64,000 bases of DNA from Sulfitobacter sp. D7. Lineage in GTDB: Bacteria > Pseudomonadota > Alphaproteobacteria > Rhodobacterales > Rhodobacteraceae. Numbering within the stretch: position 1 is the stretch's first letter; every line of letters begins with the position of its first letter. The stretch is from NCBI RefSeq assembly GCF_003611275.1, contig NZ_CP020694.1:434001-498000 (forward strand), read 5' to 3'. The translations under genes and the position numbers were made by a program. Shown here piece by piece: positions 46,470 to 55,137 of the stretch. The notes under the pieces were generated by a model. The model had not been told where the DNA came from, did not search any database, and was given only the letters and a program-made list of their open reading frames with translations.

Positions 46470-48440
46470 TTGGCCAAGCCGCTGACGCGTGCCGACGGAC
46501 CTCAGTCCGTGCCGGCGCTGTTGCATCGCAACGCAAGTGAATTCGCAAACGCCCCCGCTTACCGGGAGAAGGAATACGGGATCTGGCAGAGCTGGACCTG
46601 GTCGCAGACCCGCGACGAGGTTGAGGCGCTGGCGCTCGGATTTCTGGAGCTGGGACTGGATGAGGGCGATTTCGTCGCCGTTATCGGGCGCAACCGACCA
46701 TACCTCTATTGGGCGATGATGGCGGCGCAGATGGCTGGCGCCATTCCCGTGCCGCTTTACCAAGACGCCAACGCCGAAGAGATGGCCTATGTCATGGGCC
46801 ACTGCGGCGCGCGCATCGCCGTGGTGGGCGATCAGGAGCAGGTCGACAAGATCATCGAAGTGCAGGCGCAGCTGCCCGACTTTGAGCGGATGGTCTATCT
46901 CGACTCGCGGGGCCTGCGTAAATACGACCACTCCAAACTTGACCAATACAGCGCCGTGCAGGAACTGGGCCGCGCCAATCGCGAAAAGCACATCGCCGAG
47001 TTGGAGGCGCGTCAGGCCAAGCTGAACTACGATTCGACCGGCGTGATGCTTTACACCTCGGGCACCACAGGCAAGCCCAAGGGCGTGGTTCTGTCCAACC
47101 GCAACGTGATCGAGACCGCGAAGTCGTCTTCGGAGTTCGACAACCTGCGTCGCACCGACGAAATCCTCGCCTATCTGCCGATGGCATGGGTTGGTGATTT
47201 CATCTTCTCCGTGGGCCAAGCGCTCTGGACCGGGTTCTGCACCAACTGCCCCGAAAGCGCCGAGACGATGCATGTCGATCTGCGCGAGATCGGGCCGACC
47301 TATTACTTCGCTCCGCCGCGTGTGTTCGAGACACAGCTGACCAGCGTTATGATCCGTATGGAAGACGCGAGCCGCTTTAAGAAATGGCTGTTCGATACCT
47401 TCATGGCCCATGCCCGCAAGGTTGGGCCTGCGATTTTGGACGGCAAGAAGGTCTCGTTCATGGACCGCGCGAAATATGCGCTTGGTGAGCTGATGATCTA
47501 TGGCCCGCTGAAAAACACGCTGGGGTTCAGCCGCGTGCGGGTGGGCTATACGGCGGGCGAGGCGATCGGGCCGGAGATTTTCGACTTCTACCGTTCGCTC
47601 GGCATCAACCTCAAACAGCTCTACGGCCAGACCGAGGCGACGGTGTTCATCACCGCCCAGCCTGACGGCGAAGTGCGCAGCGACACCGTGGGTGTGACCT
47701 GCCCCGGCGTTGAGTTGAAAATCGCGGACAATGGCGAGGTCTTCTACCGCTCGCCCGGCGTCTTTGTGGAATACTACAAGAACCCCGAAAGCACCGCCGA
47801 CACCAAGGATGCCGAGGGCTGGGTCGCCACGGGCGATGCGGGCTTTATCGAAGAAGGCTCGGGCCACCTGCGCATCATCGACCGCGCCAAGGACGTGGGC
47901 CAGATGGCCGATGGGCGGCTTTTTGCGCCGAAATATGTGGAGAACAAGCTCAAGTTCTTCCCCAACATCCTTGAGACTGTGGTTTTTGGCAACCAGCGCA
48001 CGGAATGTACCGCCTTCATCAACATCGACCTTACGGCAGTGGGCAACTGGGCCGAGCGTAACAACATCGGCTATGCCTCTTACCAAGAATTGGCGCGGCA
48101 TCCGCAGGTGATGGACACGATCCAAAGCCATGTGGAGGAGGTGAACCGCTCGGTCGCCGAGGATGAGATGCTTTCGGGCTGTCAGGTGCACCGTTTTGTC
48201 GTGCTGCACAAAGAGTTGGACGCCGACGATGGTGAATTGACCCGCACCCGCAAAGTGCGCCGCAAGATCATCGAAGAGAAATACGCCGATATCATCACCG
48301 CGCTTTATGACGGCTCCAAACAGGTCAGCACCGAGACGGAAGTGACTTATGAGGATGGCCGCAAGGGCTCGATCAAGGCGACGCTCGAGATTCGCGACGC
48401 CGCGGTGCAGCCGACCAGCCACAAGATGGCAGCGGAATGA
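46470..48440 (+). CDS. AMP-dependent acyl-CoA synthetase/ligase (long-chain type)
   Basis: 656 residues, normal for the FadD/ACSL group. ATP/AMP motif YTSGTTGKPKGVVLS (about 191-205), LYGQTEA, and VATGDAGFIEEG. The start codon is TTG, chosen because GGGAGGAAG lies just upstream and no in-frame ATG fits. It activates an acid as acyl-CoA using ATP. First gene of a cluster with a LivGHMKF-type importer and a second ligase at the far end. It overlaps the ATPase gene by 4 bp. Confidence 0.9.
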   Translation: MAKPLTRADGPQSVPALLHRNASEFANAPAYREKEYGIWQSWTWSQTRDEVEALALGFLELGLDEGDFVAVIGRNRPYLYWAMMAAQMAGAIPVPLYQDANAEEMAYVMGHCGARIAVVGDQEQVDKIIEVQAQLPDFERMVYLDSRGLRKYDHSKLDQYSAVQELGRANREKHIAELEARQAKLNYDSTGVMLYTSGTTGKPKGVVLSNRNVIETAKSSSEFDNLRRTDEILAYLPMAWVGDFIFSVGQALWTGFCTNCPESAETMHVDLREIGPTYYFAPPRVFETQLTSVMIRMEDASRFKKWLFDTFMAHARKVGPAILDGKKVSFMDRAKYALGELMIYGPLKNTLGFSRVRVGYTAGEAIGPEIFDFYRSLGINLKQLYGQTEATVFITAQPDGEVRSDTVGVTCPGVELKIADNGEVFYRSPGVFVEYYKNPESTADTKDAEGWVATGDAGFIEEGSGHLRIIDRAKDVGQMADGRLFAPKYVENKLKFFPNILETVVFGNQRTECTAFINIDLTAVGNWAERNNIGYASYQELARHPQVMDTIQSHVEEVNRSVAEDEMLSGCQVHRFVVLHKELDADDGELTRTRKVRRKIIEEKYADIITALYDGSKQVSTETEVTYEDGRKGSIKATLEIRDAAVQPTSHKMAAE

Positions 48441-49309
48441 GCTCGGCCGGGGCCAGCGCCGGGCAGGCGGGAACTATGGAAAGGGACAGCGTGAAAGATC
48501 AGGCTGACAGCTATGTCACCGACGACGGCCGCACCATCGGCCCGACGGTGATGGAGATGAAGAACATCACCCTGCGCTTTGGCGGCGTGGAGGCGATCAA
48601 GGACATCTCATTCGACATCCGCGAGGGTGAAATCCGCGCGATCATCGGGCCGAACGGGGCGGGGAAGTCCTCGATGCTCAATGTAATCAGCGGCTTCTAC
48701 GTCCCGCAGGAGGGTGAGGTTTGGTACAAAGGCGCGCAGCGTCCGCCGATGAAACCCTACCAGGTGGCGCAGCAGGGCATCGCACGGACCTTTCAGAACA
48801 TCGCGCTGTTTGAGGGCATGTCAGTGCTCGACAACGTGATGACGGGTCGTCTGACGCAGATGAAATCGGGCCTGCTGGCGCAGTCTTTGTGGAAGGGCAA
48901 GGCCGAGCGCGAAGAGGTCGAGAACCGCGAGATCGCCGAGAAGGTCATCGACTTTCTGGAGATTCAGGCGATCCGTAAAACCCCGGTCGCGCGTCTGCCT
49001 TACGGTCTGAAAAAGCGCGTTGAACTGGCCCGCGCCTTGGCGGCTGAGCCAACGATCCTGCTGCTGGATGAGCCGATGGCTGGCATGAACGTCGAAGAGA
49101 AAGAGGACATGTCCCGCTTTATTCTCGACGTGAACGACGAATTCGGCACGACCATCGCGCTGATTGAGCATGACATGGGCGTGGTCATGGACCTGTCCGA
49201 CCGCGTCGTCGTGATGGATTACGGCCGCAAGATCGGTGACGGCTCGCCCCACGACGTGCGCAACAATCAAGAGGTGATCGACGCCTATCTGGGGGTGGCA
49301 CATGAGTGA
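48437..49309 (+). CDS. ABC transporter ATP-binding protein, LivG type
   Basis: 290 residues. Walker A GPNGAGKSS, signature LPYGLKKRVELARALA, Walker B ILLLDEPMAGM, switch His in LIEHDMGVV. It has the LivG-specific long insert and C-terminal end. The ATG at 48437 overlaps the ligase stop; internal starts at 48476 and 48491 are also possible, so the N-terminal 13-18 residues are uncertain. It belongs to the HAAT/branched-chain amino acid transporter class, but the ligase context argues for an organic acid. Confidence 0.92.
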   Translation: MSSAGASAGQAGTMERDSVKDQADSYVTDDGRTIGPTVMEMKNITLRFGGVEAIKDISFDIREGEIRAIIGPNGAGKSSMLNVISGFYVPQEGEVWYKGAQRPPMKPYQVAQQGIARTFQNIALFEGMSVLDNVMTGRLTQMKSGLLAQSLWKGKAEREEVENREIAEKVIDFLEIQAIRKTPVARLPYGLKKRVELARALAAEPTILLLDEPMAGMNVEEKEDMSRFILDVNDEFGTTIALIEHDMGVVMDLSDRVVVMDYGRKIGDGSPHDVRNNQEVIDAYLGVAHE

Positions 49310-49365
49310 TCTTTGCATGGCGACCGCAGGCAGCAACACTGCCGTTCTGACTTTGGGGAGGGCCA

Positions 49366-50358
49366 ATGATGCCTGAGCAACTGGCGTTTACAATCGAGGT
49401 CTTCATGAACGGGCTGATGGCCGGGGTGCTCTACGCGCTCGTGGCGCTTGGCTTTGTCCTGATTTACAAGGCTTCGGGCATTTTCAACTATGCTCAAGGG
49501 GTTATGGCGCTCTTTGCCGCGCTGACGCTCGTGGGGATCATGGACGGGCAAGTGCCCTTTAGTCACCTGATCAACGCAATCCTCGGCACCGAGGTACACC
49601 ACTTCGGTTGGCATGTGCCCGCCTTCCTTGCCATCGTGCTGACGATGGTGGTGATGATCGTACTGGCCTATTGCGTGCAGCGTTTTGTGTTCCGCTACCT
49701 TGTGGGGCAAGAGCCGATCATTCTGTTCATGGCGACCATCGGTCTGGCCTATTTCCTTGAAGGCGTCGGCGATCTGATGTGGGGGTCTGAGATCAAGACG
49801 CTCGACGTGGGGCTGCCGCAGGGCATTAACATCTGGATTGATGAATTTACCTTTGACGCCACAGGCTACGGCTTCTTTATCGACAACCTCGATATCGTGG
49901 CCTCCATCGTCGCGGCGATCCTTGTGATTGGGTTGGTGATGTTCGCGCAATACACCAAGCAGGGCCGCGCCATGCGGGCTGTGGCGGACGACCATCAGGC
50001 CGCGCTGTCGGTGGGTGTCTCGCTGAACTTCATCTGGATTTTGGTCTGGTCGCTGGCGGGTTTCGTGGCCTTGGTCGCGGGCATCATGTGGGGCGCCAAA
50101 TCGGGCGTGCAGTTCTCCCTGTCGCTCATCGCGCTGAAGGCGCTGCCAGTGCTGATGTTGGGTGGCTTCACCTCGATCCCCGGTGCGATTGTCGGCGGGC
50201 TGATCATCGGTGTGGGTGAGAAATTGTTCGAATTCCTGATCGGTGCCCCCTTCCTGGGCGGCGCGACTGAGAACTGGTTCGCCTATATGCTGGCGCTGGT
50301 CTTCCTCGTCTTCCGCCCACAGGGCCTGTTTGGGGAGAAGATCATTGAACGGGTTTGA
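49366..50358 (+). CDS. Branched-chain amino acid-type ABC permease, LivH
   Basis: 330 residues with about eight or nine membrane segments (for example GLMAGVLYALVALGFVLIYK at the N-terminus) and the LivH-type loop GRAMRAVADDHQAALSVGVS. It forms the channel with the next permease. A GGGAGG site lies upstream. A 56-bp spacer separates it from the ATPase gene. Confidence 0.93.
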   Translation: MMPEQLAFTIEVFMNGLMAGVLYALVALGFVLIYKASGIFNYAQGVMALFAALTLVGIMDGQVPFSHLINAILGTEVHHFGWHVPAFLAIVLTMVVMIVLAYCVQRFVFRYLVGQEPIILFMATIGLAYFLEGVGDLMWGSEIKTLDVGLPQGINIWIDEFTFDATGYGFFIDNLDIVASIVAAILVIGLVMFAQYTKQGRAMRAVADDHQAALSVGVSLNFIWILVWSLAGFVALVAGIMWGAKSGVQFSLSLIALKALPVLMLGGFTSIPGAIVGGLIIGVGEKLFEFLIGAPFLGGATENWFAYMLALVFLVFRPQGLFGEKIIERV

Positions 50359-50421
50359 TACAGGCATGATGCGCCGCTGTGCATCCAACGACACAATGAT
50401 CGCAGAAGGGAAATCAGTCTA

Positions 50422-51498
50422 ATGTTCTATCGTGAAGCAGGCGATTTCAGCACGACTTACGCCGAAGACCAGCAGACCTTTCCGATCAAGTTCGACCGGT
50501 ATCGCTACTATGTGGTGCTGTTCGTTGCGATCTTTGTTATTCCCTTCATGGTCAATGACTACTGGGTAAACTCGCTGTTCCTGCCCTTCCTGATCTACGC
50601 CATTGCGGCGATTGGGCTGAACATCCTTGTCGGCTATTGCGGGCAGGTCAGCCTTGGCACCGGGGGCTTCATGGCGGTGGGCGCTTACGCCTCCTACAAA
50701 CTGATGACGGCGATGCCAGATGTGAGCATGTTCATCCATATCCTGCTCGCCGGGTTGATCACCGCCGCCGTTGGGGCGCTCTTCGGCCTGCCAAGCCTGC
50801 GGATTAAGGGGTTCTACCTTGCCGTGGCGACACTTGCGGCGCAGTTCTTCCTTGTGTGGCTGTTTAACCGGGTGCCGTGGTTCTACAACTACTCGGCCTC
50901 CGGCCAGATCAGCGCACCTGAGCGGGACACTTTTGGCATCCTGATCACCGGACCGAGCGCCGAAGCCTGGGCCACCTATATGTTCTGCCTGATCTTCACG
51001 GTCTTTTCGGCACTGGTTGCACGCAACCTGACGCGCGGCTCGGTGGGCCGTAAATGGATGGCGATCCGCGACATGGACATCGCCGCCGAGATCATCGGGG
51101 TGAACCCGCTGCGGGCGAAACTGACGGCCTTTGCGGTGAGCTCTTTCTTCATCGGCATCTCCGGCGCGTTGTTCTTTTCGATCTATCTCGGCGCGGTCGA
51201 AGTGGGCGAAGCCTTCGGCATCACCAAATCGTTCCTTGTGCTCTTTATGATCATCATCGGAGGATTGGGCAGCATCTTTGGCAGCTTTGCGGGGGCCGCA
51301 TTCCTTGTGCTGCTGCCGGTGCTTCTGAAGATCGTCGGCGTCGACTGGCTGGGCTGGCCCACGGATATCGTGGCGCATTTGCAGCTGGTGATTGTCGGCG
51401 GGCTGATCGTGATCTTCCTGATCGCAGAGCCGCACGGGCTGGCGCAGCTGTGGCGCGTGGCCAAGGAAAAACTGAGATTGTGGCCCTTCCCGCACTAA
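50422..51498 (+). CDS. Branched-chain amino acid-type ABC permease, LivM
   Basis: 358 residues. LivM-type: AIAAIGLNILVGYCGQVSLG near the N-terminus, and GRKWMAIRDMDIAAEIIGVN in the cytoplasmic coupling loop. About ten membrane segments. It follows LivH after 63 bp and precedes the binding protein. Together they define the transmembrane part of one importer. Confidence 0.93.
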   Translation: MFYREAGDFSTTYAEDQQTFPIKFDRYRYYVVLFVAIFVIPFMVNDYWVNSLFLPFLIYAIAAIGLNILVGYCGQVSLGTGGFMAVGAYASYKLMTAMPDVSMFIHILLAGLITAAVGALFGLPSLRIKGFYLAVATLAAQFFLVWLFNRVPWFYNYSASGQISAPERDTFGILITGPSAEAWATYMFCLIFTVFSALVARNLTRGSVGRKWMAIRDMDIAAEIIGVNPLRAKLTAFAVSSFFIGISGALFFSIYLGAVEVGEAFGITKSFLVLFMIIIGGLGSIFGSFAGAAFLVLLPVLLKIVGVDWLGWPTDIVAHLQLVIVGGLIVIFLIAEPHGLAQLWRVAKEKLRLWPFPH

Positions 51499-51580
51499 GG
51501 GACGGCCATGAAAAGCGAGGCCGGAGGGAGGAAACCCGGCCCAAACACCCAAGTCGGACAATCCAAGGGAGAAAACACCG

Positions 51581-52861
51581 ATGAAATATAAACTGGGAAC
51601 ACTGGCCGTAGCTGGCCTGATGGCCGCAAGCCCCGTGATGGCGGACCTTGTCTTTCCATCGCTGAGCTATCGTACCGGGCCCTACGCGGCGGGCGGCATC
51701 CCCTTCGCCGATGGCTACGCCGATTACTTCACGCTGCTGAACGAGCGTGACGGCGGCATCGGTGGCGAAACCATCCGTGTGCCAGAGTGCGAGACGGCCT
51801 ATAACACCGAAAAAGGCGTTGAGTGCTACGAGTCGACCAAGGGCGAAGGCGCGCTGGTGTATCAGCCGCTCTCGACCGGCATCACCTACCAGCTGATCCC
51901 CAAAGTCACCGCAGACGACATCCCGATGTTGACATCGGGTCTGGGCCGTACCTCGGCCAAGAACGGCAACACTTTCAGCCACGTCTTTAACTTCCCTGCG
52001 AACTACTGGGATGGCGCGTCTGTTGCGATCAAGCACATCATGGAGCAGGAAGGCGGCAGCCTTGAGGGCAAGAAGATCGCGCTCGTGTACCACAACTCCG
52101 CCTATGGCAAGGAGCCGATCCGCACGCTGCAAGAGCTGAGCGAGAAGCATGGTTTCGAGCTGAAAGAAGTGCCCGTCGATCACCCCGGTCAGGAGCAGAA
52201 ATCGCAGTGGCTGCAAATCCGCCGCGACAAGCCTGACTATGTGATCATGTATGGCTGGGGCGTGATGAACCAAGTTGCGGTTCAAGAAGCCGCCAACATC
52301 CGCTTCCCGATGGATAAGTTCATTGGGATCTGGTGGTCCGGTTCGGAAAACGACGTTCTGGCGGCGGGTGCCAAGGCCGATGGCTACAAGGCGCTGACCT
52401 TCCACAACGTGGGCTCCGACTATCCGCTTTATGACGATCTGCAGAAGTACGTCGTCGATGCGGGCAAAGCTGCCGGCGCAGGCGATCAGGTTGGTTCGGT
52501 GCTTTATAACCGTGGCGTCTATGCCGCCATGCTGGTGTCTGAAGCGGCCCGTACGGCGCAGGAAATCCACGGTGTGAGCGACATCTCCGGCGGCCAGATG
52601 CGCGACGGGATGGAGCAGCTTGAGATCACCGAAGAGAAGATGGCGGCGCTTGGCTTGCCGGACTTCGGGCCTGAGTTCTCGGTCTCCTGTGAAAACCACG
52701 GTGGTGAGGGCTTTGTCGCCGTGACCCAGTGGGATGCGGAAGCCAAGGAATGGAACCTCGTGTCGGACTTCATGCAGTCGGATCAAGACGTGATCCAGCC
52801 GCTGATCGATGCGGATAGCTCGGCCTATGCCGACGAAAACGCCATCGAAGGCAACTGCTAA
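51581..52861 (+). CDS. ABC transporter substrate-binding protein (LivK-like, organic acid type)
   Basis: 426 residues with a signal peptide (MKYKLGTLAVAGLMAASPVMA). Periplasmic type I fold of the branched-chain amino acid group, but longer than LivK and with motifs PLSTGITYQLIPKV, ALVYHNSAYGKEPI and VIMYGWGVMNQVAV. This subgroup is often coded with CoA ligases and has been linked to aromatic acid uptake in other alphaproteobacteria (general knowledge). Its ligand cannot be read from sequence. A GGGAG site precedes the ATG. Confidence 0.87.
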   Translation: MKYKLGTLAVAGLMAASPVMADLVFPSLSYRTGPYAAGGIPFADGYADYFTLLNERDGGIGGETIRVPECETAYNTEKGVECYESTKGEGALVYQPLSTGITYQLIPKVTADDIPMLTSGLGRTSAKNGNTFSHVFNFPANYWDGASVAIKHIMEQEGGSLEGKKIALVYHNSAYGKEPIRTLQELSEKHGFELKEVPVDHPGQEQKSQWLQIRRDKPDYVIMYGWGVMNQVAVQEAANIRFPMDKFIGIWWSGSENDVLAAGAKADGYKALTFHNVGSDYPLYDDLQKYVVDAGKAAGAGDQVGSVLYNRGVYAAMLVSEAARTAQEIHGVSDISGGQMRDGMEQLEITEEKMAALGLPDFGPEFSVSCENHGGEGFVAVTQWDAEAKEWNLVSDFMQSDQDVIQPLIDADSSAYADENAIEGNC

Positions 52862-52869
52862 GATACCGC

Positions 52870-52897
52870 TCCCGGCTGCCCTTCTGGGTGGCCGGGA
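52870..52897 (+). repeat. Intergenic hairpin between binding protein and ATPase genes
   Basis: A 12-bp stem (52870-52881 with 52886-52897), two G-T pairs, four-base loop. No T-tract follows, so it is unlikely to terminate fully. Such hairpins after a binding-protein gene commonly protect its mRNA and raise its yield relative to downstream genes. Confidence 0.6.
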
Positions 52898-52928
52898 ACC
52901 TACCCAAGCGCCAAGAAAGGTCCTTCCC

Positions 52929-53765
52929 ATGCTGGATGCCGCCAACACCAATGACGTCGCAGTCGACAACCTGCTTGAGGTCAACAATATCGAGGTGATC
53001 TACAACCACGTCATCCTCGTGCTGAAGGGCGTCAGCCTGAATGTGCCCAAGGGCGGCATCACCGCGCTGCTGGGCGGCAATGGCGCGGGCAAGACGACGA
53101 CGCTCAAGGCGATCTCGGGGCTGCTGGCCTCGGAGCGAGGCGAGGTTACCAAAGGCTCGATCAAATACCGCGGCGGTCCGATCCAGCATCAGGATCCTGC
53201 CGAGACCGTGAAGAAAGGTGTCGTGCAGGTCATGGAAGGCCGTCACTGTTTTGAGCACCTCACCATCGAAGAAAACCTTCTGACCGGTGCCTATACCCGC
53301 ACCGATGGCAATGCCGCGATCCAGCAGGACCTTGAGATGGTCTATAATTATTTCCCCCGCCTGAAAGAGCGCCGCCGCTCGCAGGCTGGCTATACCTCGG
53401 GCGGCGAGCAGCAGATGTGCGCCATTGGCCGCGCCCTGATGTCCCGGCCTGAGACGATCCTTTTGGACGAGCCGTCGATGGGCCTTGCGCCGCAACTGGT
53501 TGAGCAGATTTTCGAGATCGTGAAATCGGTGAACGAACAGGAGGGCGTGACCTTCTTGCTGGCCGAGCAGAACACCAACGTCGCGCTGCGCTTTGCGCAT
53601 TACGGCTACATCCTCGAATCCGGTCGCGTGGTGATGGACGGCCCCGCCAAAGACCTGCGCGAGAACCAAGACGTGAAGGAATTCTACCTCGGCATGTCCG
53701 ACGAAGGCCGCAAGAGCTTTCGCGACGTGCGCAGCTACCGCCGCCGCAAACGCTGGCTGAGTTAA
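52929..53765 (+). CDS. ABC transporter ATP-binding protein, LivF type
   Basis: 278 residues. Walker A GGNGAGKTT, signature SGGEQQMCAIGRAL, Walker B ILLDEPSMGL, and switch residue in LLAEQNTNV. The start was chosen for the AAGAAAGG site and because LivF homologues begin near there. The C-terminal tail is basic and longer than usual (SYRRRKRWLS). Together with the LivG-like protein it forms the ATPase pair. Confidence 0.92.
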   Translation: MLDAANTNDVAVDNLLEVNNIEVIYNHVILVLKGVSLNVPKGGITALLGGNGAGKTTTLKAISGLLASERGEVTKGSIKYRGGPIQHQDPAETVKKGVVQVMEGRHCFEHLTIEENLLTGAYTRTDGNAAIQQDLEMVYNYFPRLKERRRSQAGYTSGGEQQMCAIGRALMSRPETILLDEPSMGLAPQLVEQIFEIVKSVNEQEGVTFLLAEQNTNVALRFAHYGYILESGRVVMDGPAKDLRENQDVKEFYLGMSDEGRKSFRDVRSYRRRKRWLS

Positions 53766-53856
53766 GCCGGTACCCGACCGGACCAGAAAGACCCAAGACA
53801 AGACCAGAGCGGGCCTACGCCCTCTCCAGTGATGCCATAGCAGGAAAGTGACAGGG

Positions 53857-55083
53857 ATGCTGACCAAGCCCCATTTCGACGATCTGGAAACCCGCAGCGC
53901 CGACCAACGGGCGGCCGATTTGGCGCAGGCGCTGCCGCAGCAGATCGCCCGCGCACAGGGCTTGCCGGGTTATGGCGAGACGCTCAAAGGGGTGGACGCA
54001 TCACAGATCACCTCAGCCGCCGCCCTAGCCGACCTCCCGGTGCTGCGCAAATCTGAGCTTGGCAAGGCGCAGGCGGGGCAGCCGCCCTTCGGCGGGTTCA
54101 CGACCAAGCCGGTGACGGAGTTCAGCCATGTCTTCCAGTCGCCCGGCCCGATCTACGAGCCCTCCAGCAACGATCCTGACTGGTGGCGGATGGGGCGCTT
54201 CCTGCATGCCGCGGGCATCGGCGCGGGCGATGTGGTGCACAACTGCTTTGGCTACCACCTGACCCCTGCCGGCATGATTTTCGAATCCGGTGCGCGTGCG
54301 GTTGGGGCGACCGTCTTGCCCGCAGGCACTGGCCAGACCGAGCTACAGGTCACCGCCGCCCGTGATGTGGGCTCAACCGCCTATGCGGGCACGCCGGATT
54401 ACCTCAAGGTGATCTTGGAAAAGGCCGATGCCATGGGGGTTGAGCTGAAAATCACCAAGGCGGCAGTCGGCGGCGGCGCGCTTTTCCCCAGCCTGCGGGC
54501 CTTCTATCAAGAGCGCGGTATCACCTGTTTGCAATCCTATGCCACCGCCGATCTGGGCAATATCGCCTATGAAAGCCCGGCGATGGAGGGGCTGATCGTC
54601 GACGAGCAGGTCATCGTCGAGATCGTCACTCCCGGCACCGGAATCCCGGTCGCGCCCGGTGAGGTCGGTGAGGTGGTGGTCACCACGCTGAACCCCGATT
54701 ACCCGCTCATTCGCTTCGCCACTGGCGACCTTAGTGCCGTTTTGGAGGGCGAAAGCCCCTGTGGGCGGACCAACATGCGGATCAAGGGCTGGATGGGCCG
54801 CGCCGATCAGACCACCAAGATCAAGGGCATGTTCGTCCGGCCCGAGCAGGTGGCGGCACTGGTCGCCCAGCACGAGGAGATCCAAAAGGCCCGCGTCATC
54901 GCCAGCCGGGAAGGCGAGGCCGATGTGATGACAGTTCAGATCGAAACCGCCGGAGAGGACAAGGACGCCTATGCCCGATCCGTCGCCGATCTACTCAAGC
55001 TCAAGGGCCGGGTCGAGCTGGTTGCCCCCGGCAGCCTGCCGCGCGACGGGTTGGTGATCGAAGATACCCGCAGCTACGATTGA
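53857..55083 (+). CDS. Phenylacetate-CoA ligase-like AMP-forming enzyme (PaaK family)
   Basis: 408 residues. The PaaK-type core is recognisable (TEFSHVFQSPGPIYEPSSND, YATADLGNIAYE, RFATGDLSAVLEGE, and GRADQTTKIKGMFVRPEQV at the C-terminal hinge). The N-terminus is short compared with classical PaaK. It activates an aryl acid by CoA thioester formation; the exact acid is unknown. ATG 53857 was preferred to GTG 53848 because the GTG is too close to the AGGAAA site. It follows LivF and closes the importer cluster. Confidence 0.86.
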   Translation: MLTKPHFDDLETRSADQRAADLAQALPQQIARAQGLPGYGETLKGVDASQITSAAALADLPVLRKSELGKAQAGQPPFGGFTTKPVTEFSHVFQSPGPIYEPSSNDPDWWRMGRFLHAAGIGAGDVVHNCFGYHLTPAGMIFESGARAVGATVLPAGTGQTELQVTAARDVGSTAYAGTPDYLKVILEKADAMGVELKITKAAVGGGALFPSLRAFYQERGITCLQSYATADLGNIAYESPAMEGLIVDEQVIVEIVTPGTGIPVAPGEVGEVVVTTLNPDYPLIRFATGDLSAVLEGESPCGRTNMRIKGWMGRADQTTKIKGMFVRPEQVAALVAQHEEIQKARVIASREGEADVMTVQIETAGEDKDAYARSVADLLKLKGRVELVAPGSLPRDGLVIEDTRSYD

Positions 55084-55137
55084 GGCGCGGCGTCGCGCCC
55101 TCTGGCATTTCCGAGTGAAATCGTCGAAATAGGGCGC

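Noticed and set aside
46410..48422. A 670-codon open frame opposite the AMP ligase
   Set aside because: The plus-strand gene has all ligase motifs; this frame has none.
49302..49376. A 24-codon open frame bridging the LivG and LivH genes
   Set aside because: It has no ribosome site of its own and overlaps the LivH start; probably chance, though coupling cannot be excluded.
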